The notes under the pieces: generated by a model
Told to the model about the DNA's origin: nothing
The model's database searches: none
Seen by the model: only the letters and a program-made list of their open reading frames with translations
Shown here: piece by piece, positions 26,986-38,132 of the stretch
Layout: each line of letters starts with the position of its first letter
How positions within the stretch are numbered: the stretch's first letter is position 1
Source of the DNA: Nectonema munidae
Lineage: Eukaryota > Nematomorpha > Nectonematoida > Nectonematidae
Assembly (NCBI GenBank): GCA_030549495.1
Contig: JAUIRK010000774.1
Span: forward strand, 82,110 to 146,109
Direction: 5' to 3'
DNA length: 64,000 nucleotides
Program-made: the position numbers and the translations under genes

Positions 26986-27960
26986 CCTTACTATGAGCAT
27001 CATATCTGCAAAATGTTTATGCGAAGATAGCCAAATCCTTTTGGGTACAAGATTTGGATGATGTGTACCCTTTTTCAATGAACATTTATACGGATGACTA
27101 AGGTGATAATAAAAATAAAGAAATCTTCCAGTTGGAACAAAAGTTGTTAAAGGTTTGACTTCAGTTATAAATAAACACGAAAATCACAGTCTTTATTTTG
27201 ACAACTTTTTTTTCATCATATGATCTTGTTTTATATTTGTCAAGCATAGGATTTAAATCGATCGGAACAAAAAAATATCCTCTTTTGCCTGTAAAAAATT
27301 TTAAAAATAAAAAAGAGAATTTGATTATTGTGGAGATGGAAAAGTAGTGTTAGTACGATAATAATGTAGTTACTGCGATTTCGGGAACTTATCCTTTACA
27401 AACGGCTACGCGTTATTGTTCAAAACAAAAAAAATATAAGTGTTCCCGTTCCGAAACTTTTTTTTATATAACGCCAACATGGGTGGAGTAAATTTACTAT
27501 AATAGATTGCCCGATGCTTATAGATCAAAAATGGTGATGTAATTTGTTTTCTAAAAGGTTGAATATGGTTGCTCCCTGGAGACTTGACTGCTATTGTAAC
27601 GGTAAAAACGCAGTCTCGTCTAAAATTTAGGAGGCAAATATCTTCTATGAAGGTTGGATAGAGAATTTTAGAAAACGTAAAGATGGACCAAGTGCTCCTC
27701 TTTCTAATGATGATATTTTATATGGACAAAACCATTTACGCGTGTAAGGCAAATACAATAAAATGGCGTGATAGTTGGAGTAAGATCTTGCATGAAAAGT
27801 GCTTTCCTTTTCATCACAAATGCTAATCTTTTTGTAAATAAATATTTTATCTTAAATATTAGTGCCCAAGACGACAACGTTCCCTTTTTGGAACATTTTA
27901 TTTTTGTCTATTTTCTTAAAATGAATACTTTCAAAATTGAAACATATTATTAAGTGACTT
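26986..27960 (+). pseudogene. piggyBac-family transposase relic
   Basis: Fragments in several frames: LTSVINKHENHSLYFDNFF (about 27150-27210), then DLVLYLSSIGFKSIGT (about 27222-27270), matching the family's 'DNFFTS..L...L...G...GT' block. YNANMGGVNLL (about 27465-27500) matches 'YN..MGGVDL.D', and NRLPDAYRSKM follows in another frame. At least four frameshifts or stops break it. One is an eight-T run within the DNFF block. Confidence 0.7.
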
Positions 27961-29553
27961 TTTAGAAGTGGAATACTAATTTTTGAAAAAGGAATCTCAA
28001 GCAAAAGTTATAGTGGCGGTGAAAAGGTTAATGCGGAAAAAATCTTTCACAAATTATTACTTCCACTTTTATCCTACATCAAAGAGATGGGAAAGGTAAA
28101 GAAATTAGTGCTTCATCTCAAGGGGCACTCCCATTATAAGCAAGTACTATCGCCCAGTCAATCTTAAAAATATTTTATGAAAAATATAAAAAGGATATAG
28201 ACAATTATTTGAAAATCTTTTTGAAGACAATGTAAGAGACAACAAATACAAATCAATAAAACAATTAAATAAATTATGTTTAAGAAAATAGATCAAAGAT
28301 TTGGAGTTGCTAGATAAAGCACAAGCGTGCAAGATTCAGGAAAGTTTGAGACTTATAATATAGAAAAAAAAGTTGACGTTGCATTATTGTATACATTTTC
28401 AAGGTCAAGATCGCATAAATATAAATAGGTGGATTTATCAGTTTTAAAAAGTATACATATATAGAATTGCAGTATTTACAAATAGGAGTCGGAGGCGCAA
28501 AATATTTTCCGACTCCACAACTATGGTTATCATCACATATGACAATCAAAATAATAAGTTGCTATGATAATATGAAGATTAAATTACGAAAGCCTAAAGA
28601 TCTTAGAAGTACCTTTAAAAAACAATTTTACAACAAAAAAATGGAATAAAATAATGAATATAAAAACAAATGAACTTGTATAAAGCTGCTTGTGAATTTA
28701 CCATTTCATAAATAACGTACTTCGTTGAGTTTCGTGATATTAATTAAAAAGCTTTAGTTTTGTTTTAATAGATAGATTTTTATTCATTAGACAAATAGGT
28801 TTTCTCCTCATAAAACGTTAAAATATGAACTTGAGTGAGAAGAATAAGTAAATGTTAGTTCTAGGCTATTTTAAATTGTGCGAAAAGGTGGACACAAGAA
28901 AAAGCTGAACCAACTTCATAAAAGACTTTCAAAATGAACAAAGTAAAACTTTTAAAAAGCATTTAGAACTAAACTATTTTCAATTTTTAATTCATAACAT
29001 CTAACTATAGGAGTGTGATCATTTATAAAACATACCACTATTTCCAATGTTTATAGAGTACATTGCGAACGAATCGATAACAAGAATCAATGCATGTGTG
29101 TGTGTGATAATAAGCAAAATTTATCGACCCACTTTTAAATAACACCCTACTATTTATAATACTAATAAACCATCCTATATTTTTTCACTCAGCTGCTAAA
29201 AGGTTTTTCAGTGTTGTTCGAGCAATTCTTCAAACTTTTTCTTTTACATTCTGTAATTTATAAATAAAATTAAAAAAATCCCCCCCCAAATTTATTTAGT
29301 TGATTATTAGTTTGTTGTTAATCAGTTAATTTGATAGTATGTGTTTCTAAAGTACCAAATGACCATTTTGAAATTAACATTGTTCGATGACCATTTTTAA
29401 AAATCAAAAAATAAACACTCTGTTAATTTAGTAAACGTAAAAAATAACTAATACCTTCCATTATTTTATATAACATTGATTGACAAAATAAATAATTTAC
29501 AAACGTTTTGTTTTAGATATACTTTGGAGGTATGACGCTATATTTAAGATTTT
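27961..29553. other. Intronic, little recognised
   Basis: AT-rich. The first 200 bases may be more of the piggyBac relic. A short hairpin, GGAGTCGGA with TCCGACTCC, lies at 28486-28518. Confidence 0.4.
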
Positions 29554-29873
29554 AAAAAAATTTGATGAAGAAAGACAAAAATGGTATAAAATTTCAATAC
29601 CATTGGTTGGCGACGTACACGATATAAAAAGATCAATGAAGTTTTCTCGATTTTTCAACATTTTCTTCCAAAATACCGTACAGACCTGCAAAAATGTGTA
29701 AACTTCACACGAGTTAAACTTTAATAAGAGTTCCCATTATTTCCCATAGTCCGATTTTATCTCAAAGTCGTAGATATTAAAAACTTCATTGATCTTTTAT
29801 ATCGTGTACGTCGCAAACCAATGGTATTGAAATTTTATACCATTTTTGTCTTTCCTCATCAAATTTTTTTTTT
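29554..29873. repeat. Long-arm inverted repeat (foldback-like element)
   Basis: Arms of about 92 bp (29554-29645 and 29780-29873) are nearly perfect reverse complements. One arm includes ATTTGATGAAGAAAGAC and ATCAATGAAGTTTT, mirrored as AAAACTTCATTGAT and CTCATCAAATTT. A spacer of about 134 bp separates them. No coding sequence. It may be a foldback MITE or an inverted duplication. Clear target duplications were not found. Confidence 0.85.
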
Positions 29874-30331
29874 TATTTTAAGTAAACAAACACGATAAAC
29901 TATAGAAATTTAGTTTAAACTAATTGTTTATGCCTTTATGTTCAAACTAAATTTTAATAATAATAAAATATAAATATGTAAACGATAAGTTTAGAAAAAC
30001 CCATAGTTGAAAGTATTTAATTATTACATTACACTCATTTAGATAAAAGTTAATTACAAAATTATAAATTTGGTAAAAGTTATATAAAAATGGGACGTGT
30101 TAAACGGTTGTGTGGAGAAAATATTTGCTCACATTTTCTCAAACTATTTTGTACTCACCCTTATCATCATTATATATATATTTTTAAAATTATAGTTTTA
30201 GAATTTTCAATTTATAACAAAAAAATTATACTGGAAATAATTTTATTTCTATTAATTGTTTTTAATAGCTTCTTATTTTTATAATTTTGTAAACTTATCT
30301 TTCATAATTTTAATAAAAATGAAAAAACACA
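29874..30331. other. Intronic, no feature seen
   Basis: AT-rich, nothing supported. Confidence 0.4.
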
Positions 30332-30335
30332 TTAA

Positions 30336-30451
30336 CCCGTTAACGCCCATGTCGTTTACAAAAATAAAATCGTCTGCGTTTATCAAAGCTCTTTAATACA
30401 AATCTTCTGCTTTACATTAGATATCGTCTGATTATTCTGGTCGTTAACGGG
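30336..30451. mobile_element. piggyBac-type MITE, family A
   Basis: 116 bp, ends CCCGTTAACGCCC and TGGTCGTTAACGGG, flanked by TTAA at 30332-30335 and 30452-30455. Almost identical to 21548-21676 apart from a small deletion (the GTCGACTATA part), so both are recent copies of one source. Confidence 0.9.
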
Positions 30452-30675
30452 TTAATTAATATATTTTAAAGGTTTACAGTCAAATCGCACCAAAATCAAC
30501 TCGCCTCTTTGTAATGCCAGTTCAAACTGACAAACTAATTAACCAACTAATTAAGGTAGAAATAATTTGGGCTAGTTGGTAAAAGTGATTTGGTTTTGGT
30601 GCAAGGTTGACCAGTCTCTATTTTTTAATACGTGTTGATTTTAGAAAAAAAATAATTAGATTATATACTCTAGCG

Positions 30676-31001
30676 CAGTGGTTCTCTGCTTTTTAAAAAA
30701 AATGTCACCAAACTTTTCTTTAAGCGGTCACGATTATCGAAAAATTAAAAAAGCGAGCAGGAATATTGGAAAGTTAAAAACACTGGCATTACTAAATTCC
30801 TATTATCACTTGTTTAAAACAAAATAAAGCAAACTTTTCAATGTTTTCCCTATGGATATGAAAAAGTTGATACATTGAGGATACATAAAAAGTACTTATT
30901 TTGTAACACCTATCAATATCACAATTTAGCTTGCGGATCGGATAAACTTACTTCGCTGGCTGAATCTAACCCGCGGGCCATAGTTTGGTGATCCCTCCCT
31001 G
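30676..31001. mobile_element. hAT-like MITE with worn 8-bp duplication
   Basis: The left end is CAGTGGTTCTCTGC. The right end reverse-complements to CAGGGAGGGATCACCAAAC. It is flanked by CTCTAGCG (30668-30675) and CTCTAGAG (31002-31009), seven of eight matching. The right half (GCGGGCCATAGTTTGG) resembles a common hAT MITE terminus. Confidence 0.6.
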
Positions 31002-31009
31002 CTCTAGAG

Positions 31010-31906
31010 GGCCGCGACAAAATCATAAAAGCGTTTTTTAATTAACTCCAAAATATTATTCTAGTTACAACATATATATGATTAAATTAATAAATAATAT
31101 TCATAAATCAATATATTTTTGAAATTTAGAGTGTTTTAATATATTGTTAGCCTGCTTTTGGGCAAACAAGAGATTGAGGGCAGCATAACGCCTTCAGGAC
31201 CGGGATTGAGAAGCACAGCTAGAGTTTTAGAAGGATTAAAAATGCTATTTAAAATGCATTATTTCCTGACATAAGATTCACTGATAAATGTAATTATTCA
31301 GTTCATTTCAGGTCCTATATTTTAAAGATGAATGATGGCCCGATTTTTTCAATTGAATTTATATATTTAAGGCAGGTGATTTTCTTTCTTGGGGAACTGG
31401 TCTCCATTGGCCCTCAAGGGATTATTAAATTAAAATCAATACTAGTAACGCATCGACATAACAAAGACTTGAGAGAGTGATTATTGTCACATTTAAAAAA
31501 AATTTAATAAATAATTTGGCAATTGATTTTTTATAAATTTATAATATTTGGGAATTAGAATTTTTAAATCAACGTAATGGTTTACTGTTTTAAATATTTT
31601 TAGAATTGGTTTAAGAAATCAAGAGAAGGGTCGGCGTTCTTCAGCACCAATCACTCGCCCTCTACTTATAAACAGAGTAGGACATTTGCCAACATAATAA
31701 TTGTAAAAAGGTACAGTCATAGAATTTTAATGAGCGCATAAGGTGAGACTTCTTAAAAATAATTTTTGGATCATTTGCTACTTAACACGATAGAATCTAA
31801 CAAATTTACTAGCCTTACAAACTAACTGGCTATCTTACTATAAAAACTGATTTAAGAATACGAAAAAAAATTTAATGACTGGACAAATGTCCTTTTTTGG
31901 ATTTAT
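31010..31906. other. Intronic, no feature seen
   Basis: AT-rich, nothing supported. Confidence 0.4.
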
Positions 31907-31908
31907 TA

Positions 31909-33696
31909 CCGTATTTTTCGGACTATAAGGCGCACTCTGAAGATTTTTTTTTAACTAAAAATTTCAATGCGCCTTATAATATGGTGCGTCTTATATACTG
32001 AAATTTACATAAAAAAAATTATTTTCAATCAAAATTTAAGTTTTTTTCATTTTGTTTAAATCAATTCACTTTTACTTGTTATTTGTTAAAACTGAAATGG
32101 CTTACTTTAATTAAGCTAGGTTCATTTATTTACGCTATTGCTTTTCCCTAATAAATTAGTTTTTTTATTCAAGTTTGAATTTGTTTTTGAACTTTTCATT
32201 ATAAATTTTGAATTATGCCTGCAAAACGAGATGCATATGATGCTGGTTTTAAACTAAGAATTATTGACTATTCGAAAGAGCATGGGAATAGGGCAACTGC
32301 AAGAGAATTCAACATAAATGAGTCTGTGGTTAGAAAATGGAGGATACAAGAAGACGACTTAAAACAAATGAAGAAAACAAAACGAAGTTTTAGAGGTAAC
32401 AAAGCTAGATGGCCTCAGTTGGAAAATGATCTCGAACAGTGGGTAATAGAACAAAGAACAATGGGTAGAGGTATATCAACGATTTCGATCAGATTGAAAG
32501 CAAAAGCCTTAGCACATGAAATGAAAATTAAAGAGTTCCAAGGAGGTTCATCATGGTGTTTTCGCTTTATGAAGAGGAAAAATCTTTCAATACGCACAAA
32601 AACTACTGTTTCGCAACAACTACCAAAAGACTACAAAGAAAAAGTTTGTGTTTTCAAAAGTTACCTCAAAGAAATTGTCTCTCAAAGAAATATTAAACTG
32701 ACACAAATTACTAATATGGATGAAATTCCACTCACTTTCGATATTCCTATGAACCGTACAGTAGATAAAAAAGGAACAAGTTCGGTATCAATTTCTACTA
32801 CAGGAAATGAAAAATCGTGCTTCACTGTAGTTCTTGCATGTCAAGCCAATGGCTCTAAACTCCCACCCATGATAATTTTCAAACGAAAGACTTTACCAAA
32901 AGATAAGTTTCCATCTGGAATTATTATTAAAGCTAATTCAAAGGGGTGGATGGACGAGCAAAAGATGAGCGAGTGGCTTAATGAAGTATTTGTTAAAAGA
33001 TCTGATGGTTTTTTCCATTCATCGCCGTCATTGTTGATTTGCGACTCTATGCGTGCTCACATCACCGATAAGATAAAGGCTCACGTTAAAAAAATTAACA
33101 CGCAATTAGCAATAATTCCTGGTGGTTTGACGAAGGAGTTACAACCTTTGGATATTACTGCGAATAGATCCTTTAAAGTTAAATTAAGAGCTCTATGGGA
33201 GCGCTGGATGACAGATGGCGAACACACTTTCACGAAAACTGGAAGGCAACGACGTGTTGATTACTCCACCATTAGTAAGTGGATTCTAGAAGCTTGGTCT
33301 AAAGTCTCTCCTTCATGCATAATTCGCGGTTTTAATAAAGCTGGAATTATTGATGATTTGGAAATAACTAGAGAGGATTCTGACTCTACTGATGATGAAT
33401 CACTTGATTATTCAGTGAGCGAAGAGATTGCTCAACTTTTAAATTCCGACACAGAAAATGAAGGGTTTGAAGGATTTCAAAGCGAATAATAAAAGCAATT
33501 TAATTTTTTCTTATTTTGATTAAAGTGTTATTTCAATAAACTATTAGCCTAATTACCTAGTATATTGGTTTTAAGTTAAGATTTTTAATGCGCCTAATAA
33601 TCCGGTGCGCCTTATATATGAAGCAAGTAAACCTTTTTGTATTTTTTTGAGTTTGCGCCTTATAATCCAGTGCGCCTTATGGTCCGAAAAATACGG
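31909..33696 (+). mobile_element. pogo/Tigger-type DNA transposon, apparently complete
   Basis: 1788 bp bounded by inverted repeats: CCGTATTTTTCGGACTAT at the left, and GGTCCGAAAAATACGG at the right. TA flanks both sides (31907-31908, 33697-33698), the target duplication of the Tc1/mariner-pogo supergroup. Subterminal copies of GCGCCTTATA and related words lie inside both ends. A single uninterrupted transposase gene fills the middle. Intact ends, intact frame and TA duplications suggest recent activity. Confidence 0.93.
32215..33489 (+). CDS. pogo/Tigger-type transposase
   Basis: 424 residues, no internal stop. It cuts and pastes its own element by binding the terminal repeats. Residues about 8-42 form a Brinker/Psq-like helix-turn-helix (GFKLRIIDYSKEHGNRATAR). 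Residues about 65-125 look like a CENP-B-type helix-turn-helix (GISTISIRLKAKALA, then SWCFRFMKR). The DDE_1 catalytic core has Asp169 (NMDEIP), Asp277 (LLICDSMRAH) and Asp313 (LQPLDITANRSFK), spaced DD35D. The tail is acidic (DSDSTDDES). The first ATG lies 306 bp inside the left end. The length is close to the family norm. It could alternatively be a domesticated gene, but the flanking terminal repeats argue for a mobile copy. Confidence 0.92.
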   Translation: MPAKRDAYDAGFKLRIIDYSKEHGNRATAREFNINESVVRKWRIQEDDLKQMKKTKRSFRGNKARWPQLENDLEQWVIEQRTMGRGISTISIRLKAKALAHEMKIKEFQGGSSWCFRFMKRKNLSIRTKTTVSQQLPKDYKEKVCVFKSYLKEIVSQRNIKLTQITNMDEIPLTFDIPMNRTVDKKGTSSVSISTTGNEKSCFTVVLACQANGSKLPPMIIFKRKTLPKDKFPSGIIIKANSKGWMDEQKMSEWLNEVFVKRSDGFFHSSPSLLICDSMRAHITDKIKAHVKKINTQLAIIPGGLTKELQPLDITANRSFKVKLRALWERWMTDGEHTFTKTGRQRRVDYSTISKWILEAWSKVSPSCIIRGFNKAGIIDDLEITREDSDSTDDESLDYSVSEEIAQLLNSDTENEGFEGFQSE

Positions 33697-33698
33697 TA

Positions 33699-34855
33699 GT
33701 TGGGTAATTAAATGCCCATTGGGCAAATCTTTGGCGTTTCTAATTACGGCTTGCATCGGAAGGCTGTTTAGAATGTAATGGGGATCTGTATTGTCATCAC
33801 TAATACAAAGTAATGTCTAGAGTACTGTAAAGTAGATGTCAAAGGGAGATTAGCATAGAAAGTTTTAAAAATAAATGGGCCTTTTTGTGGTTTGGCTTAT
33901 CACTCCAACCCGTGATGCACACATATCATGATGTAGAATGCACTGTAGAAGAAATACACAAATGAATTATGAGTTTGATTTTATAAATTATGGTGTGGTC
34001 GGTGGTGATGGTGGTAAAAAAATATGTCAAGGATAGAAAATCTATCTTTGTAATCGTTAAACGAAGCAAATATAGAGTGCTGCTCACACAACACGCGCAC
34101 ATACAGAGAGACCGATATTCTAAAAGCACATATGGTGAATAGGCATAGTTTTTTTTCTTTTGAGTTGTGGTGCGATAACTAAGATGATGCATTTGATTAC
34201 ACTGTCTCACATCGAGTTGAACCATTTTATATCAATTATATATTAAATATGAATAGTACAGATTATTATCATCATTTTAAATAGAAAGAAGAAATTTATT
34301 TTGTTAACTAACAAATAATCATAAGAGATTTAAATAGAAGCAAGATATACAAAATAGGGGGTTTAAAGGTGCACTTGGCTCTTAGTAATGTTTTTAATGC
34401 GGCTCTTATTTAATGTATTTTTTATTAAAGTTTATAAATCTTACTATTTTTGGCTATCTTTGAAAAATATTTTTCATAATTATTCTTTTATGAGAATGAA
34501 TATAGAGTTAAATAGTTTTTAAATGTAAAAAATACTTTTATTATTTCATTAAATTTTATATGATTATTGAAAAAATAAAGTTAAGTCATTTAATATTGTC
34601 ATCGTTGTAATCAACCGAAACTTGAACAAATGTTATTACTTTGTGTAGTTTGATAAAACCTTTGAGCTCTTAAAAATTGAAAAAAGCTAAATGAGGCTCT
34701 CATAGATATCTGGAGTGCTCACGCCTCTACTAGAATAAAGTCAAATGTCAAGCGTACCTTGTTATTGTTGCGGATTCATGGGGAAATATCCAAGTCCGAC
34801 TTCAAATAATAAAAAGTTTACAATATTTAAACCGAACTCTTACTTACGTCTTTGA
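33699..34855. other. Intronic, no feature seen
   Basis: AT-rich. The 99-residue minus open frame at 33926-34225 has no motif. Confidence 0.4.
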
Positions 34856-34983
34856 CCCATTTAAGGCCAAGCAAAGCAGACGATATCTAAAAAAACGCAG
34901 ATAATTTATATTCAAAGTCATTGAAAAGCAGACGAAGATGAAATTACTTATGTTCCAAAATAGGAACATTGGCTGTAAATGGG
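34856..34983 (-). mobile_element. piggyBac-type MITE, family B, inverted copy
   Basis: Ends CCCATTTAAGGCCAAG and GGCTGTAAATGGG. TTAA follows at 34984-34987 and TTGA precedes. It carries ATGTTCCAAAATAGGAAC. Reverse orientation relative to 35966-36095. Confidence 0.8.
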
Positions 34984-34987
34984 TTAA

Positions 34988-35961
34988 TGAAAGGCTAATC
35001 AATGTGCATACAAAAATAAAACTTTTTTATAAAATACTTATACACCAAATTTAAAAACTAATCACCATAACATTAATTTAAAATTTTTAATTCATTAAAA
35101 TTTTTTCTAAACTTTAATTTGGTTAATAGAAAAGAATAAGATAAACATTGTATAAGACAGTTTCAATTAGTTGTCAAAAAAGGAAGAAAACAAGCTTCTG
35201 AAATGATGTTTTTTCAAAATGGAATTCAAAATGGTTGGAATTTATGAAAAAAATATACAGATAAAATTATTCTCAAAATACTCTTTCTAAATTTTCTTAA
35301 AAAAACATTAATTTTTGATAACAAATTCAACGCGGGATTAGTGATAGTTCCGGATTAATGATTTCCAGATTAGTTAACCTATAAATAAATACATAATTTT
35401 ATTTAAAACAAAAATTACTCTAGAAAATACTGGACCTTAAATCAATTAAGTTCTATTTATGAAATGGTTAAGATGAAGAATTTGATCTTGTTTTCTTCTG
35501 GGCTCGCAAATGTAACTTCAAATGGGATCAGCATTGGAAGAAAGTTGGGAGTCAGATAAAGAATATGTAACATTTGTGTCAAATTATGAGAAAAGAGAAT
35601 ATAAATTAAAACCCATGAACTAATATTGAGATAGAATCTAGATATTTCATGTGAAAAGTCCTGGATAAGGTAGATGTGTGCCCTACGAACTTTGGGCGAT
35701 TACCGTTTAATCGGTAGTTATATAGGGCAATAATTTATTTTTGCAATTTTTTTAACTATAAATAGAAAAAACTTACGAGTGTAATGTTCGGGTCATATGA
35801 CCAAGTAGTACTTCGTGTAAATATAATCTTGTTTTATTTTATATAAGTATCTCAATTGTAGCTTATCGTATGCATTAAAAACCTTAAAAAATATTTTTAT
35901 GTTGCTCTAAAATTGGAAACGTTTTTTTTTCATTTCTTAAAAAATAATTAAAAAATGAATG
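34988..35961. other. Intronic, no feature seen
   Basis: AT-rich, nothing supported. Confidence 0.4.
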
Positions 35962-35965
35962 TTAA

Positions 35966-36095
35966 CCCATTTAGGGCCAATGTTCCTATTTTGGAACATA
36001 AGTAATTTCATCTTCGTCTGCTTTTTTCAATGACTTTGAATATAAATCGTCTGCGTTTTTTTAGATATCGTCTGCTTTGCTTGGCCTTAAATGGG
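35966..36095 (+). mobile_element. piggyBac-type MITE, family B
   Basis: 130 bp, ends CCCATTTAGGGCCAATG and GGCCTTAAATGGG, flanked by TTAA at 35962-35965 and 36096-36099. The inside shares AAATCGTCTGCGTTT and TTAGATATCGTCTG with family A. Confidence 0.88.
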
Positions 36096-36377
36096 TTAAC
36101 AAAAAAAATAATGATAATGTTCTTTATTATCTTAATCAAACATATCAATCTTAAACCAAAAGTCTTAGAAAAGTAGACAAATCAGAGAATCTCTTCTTCA
36201 GTCATACTTTATTGAATACCCATTAATCGACAGCATTTTAGGATTAACGATTAATCGGAAATGAAGCAAATATAGCGGATTACCTCTAGTTGCCGATTAA
36301 TCATCACATCTTTAGCTCATATATTTTAATTTTGAAACTATGTTCAAAATGAAAATCATGTGCATAAAATTTATGTG

Positions 36378-36481
36378 TACAGTAGATAAAAGTTTTCACT
36401 TTCTTTAGATTTCTTACTATTGATTGATGATAGAAAATATTGAGCACAGCAGATAAAAGTTTCCACTTTCTTTAGATTAGC
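36378..36481 (+). repeat. Local direct duplication
   Basis: ACAGTAGATAAAAGTTTTCA near 36379 and ACAGCAGATAAAAGTTTCCA near 36447, both followed by CTTTCTTTAGATT. Two copies of about 35 bp, 68 bp apart. Confidence 0.75.
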
Positions 36482-37149
36482 TATTTATCTAATTAAAAGA
36501 TTTTATATTTATATTCCTCACATTCAAAAATATTTTGAAAAATCAATTAGGAAAATGCATTGCTAGCAATTTCCTTTTTTGCCTCAATTGGGAAGAGCCG
36601 TCTGACGGCATATATAAGGTCTAGTTAACATCCTACTAAGCTACTATTGGGTTACGAAATTAAAACAATAGACTTTATTGGCATTATTAACGAACGGTAA
36701 GATAGTCAGTATATTATGAGGACAAAGCAAAAAGATTTTTGGAAGAAAAAAAAAAAGTAGCAAGTTTCATGAAAAAGCTTTTAAACATAAGTCATATAAC
36801 ATATTTTACAGGAGTATTTTCAAGGTATAGAACTCGTTTACCGGCACACTTTAGTTCCCAGTCCATGTGTACGGTTAAACGAATGGTGCGGAAAAATGAA
36901 CCACTCGTTTGTGGAAAATGAAAAATGTGCTTCTCTGGGTGTTTACAATAATTCAAGTGAGTGCTGCATATGTTTTGTATCGTTGTTGTTAGTATTAGTA
37001 AAACTTAGTAAGAAATCATTTAGGTTCATAACCTTTGTTATAATTAACACTGGAGTCTCCTGTATTTAACCTTATCACTAAGCATACACTTTTTGCACAA
37101 GTAGCTTCATCAGCTTTACTCTGTATGTTCAACTACACTAGTTTTTGTT
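36482..37149. other. Intronic, no feature seen
   Basis: The open frame at 36739-36921 (+) ends without a motif. Nothing else is supported. Confidence 0.35.
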
Positions 37150-37214
37150 CTAGGTGGAATTCGAACTGGAGACTATTCGTTACGCATAAGGGTCTACGAA
37201 GTGATCGCCAGAGG
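37150..37214 (-). repeat. tRNA-like SINE fragment
   Basis: Minus strand: an AATAGTCTCC block then a B-box-like AGTTCGAATTCC. Resembles the fragments at 38060-38132 and 41485-41550. Confidence 0.35.
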
Positions 37215-38059
37215 TTTTTTTGATAAAAATATGACGGATTTTTCATGGACCACTAAAATTTTTATCCATGTTTATAATTGCAGATTTAATAAAAAAAATA
37301 ATGTTTGAAATACTAACATTTAATTTAAAACAAAATATGAAGATATAGAAAATATTAATTTTGTCTATTATTATAAATACTTTTTAGTATAAAAATCAAT
37401 TTTCAAAATAATTTTTCATTTAACTTATCTTTCATCCCAGAAAAAGTTGATAAGATTAAGTAACTTGATATAAAAGTATCTTAAAATCAAGAAATGGACT
37501 GCAACATACTAAAGAACAAAAAAAGCAGTGAGAAAGATGTTGTTTACACTAGAGATTACTGCAATATAATCAATATGACATTATGTAAGAGAATAAAACA
37601 AGAAACCAATATTTTATAATACTGAATATTCATTAAATAATCTTTTGTAATCGAGCATATTTATAAAATTTCTCAATACCTTCCAAGCATTTACAGATTA
37701 TGATGAAAAATCGCACACATTAAAAATTGAGAAGGAATATTTAATAAATTCATAAATCTATACTGTATTCGGAATGTTCAGTCGTTTCAGTTAAGTCAAA
37801 TTTGGTGAATTTATTTTGAGTAACTAAAAATTGTGTGGATTTGAACGATTCCCAAGCAATCCCAGCATGGGATAGCGTTATTTGGATCGCAAGAATGTTA
37901 GTAACGGCAGTGTACTGTGGGCTGTTTTCAGCAACCAGGAACAATTTGTAGCGCAACTACAGAAATATGAACATTTACCAATTTGATCACACTGTCATTT
38001 TTACATAATGAATACCATTTCTTGATTTCAAGTTAGTTTTATATGAATTTACTTAATGT

Positions 38060-38132
38060 AGTAGGTTGGAATCCTGGGATTCGAACAAGAGACCATGAAG
38101 AATCAATGCCAAATTCTAGACAATCCTACTCT
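38060..38132 (-). repeat. tRNA-like SINE fragment
   Basis: Minus strand: GTAGGATTGTCTAG (A-box region), CATGGTCTC, then the B-box TTGTTCGAATCCC. The T-arm stem does not pair, so it is not a functional tRNA. Confidence 0.45.

Noticed and set aside
38060-38132. Functional tRNA gene
   Set aside because: A B-box is present, but the T-arm stem and acceptor do not pair; treated as a SINE relic.
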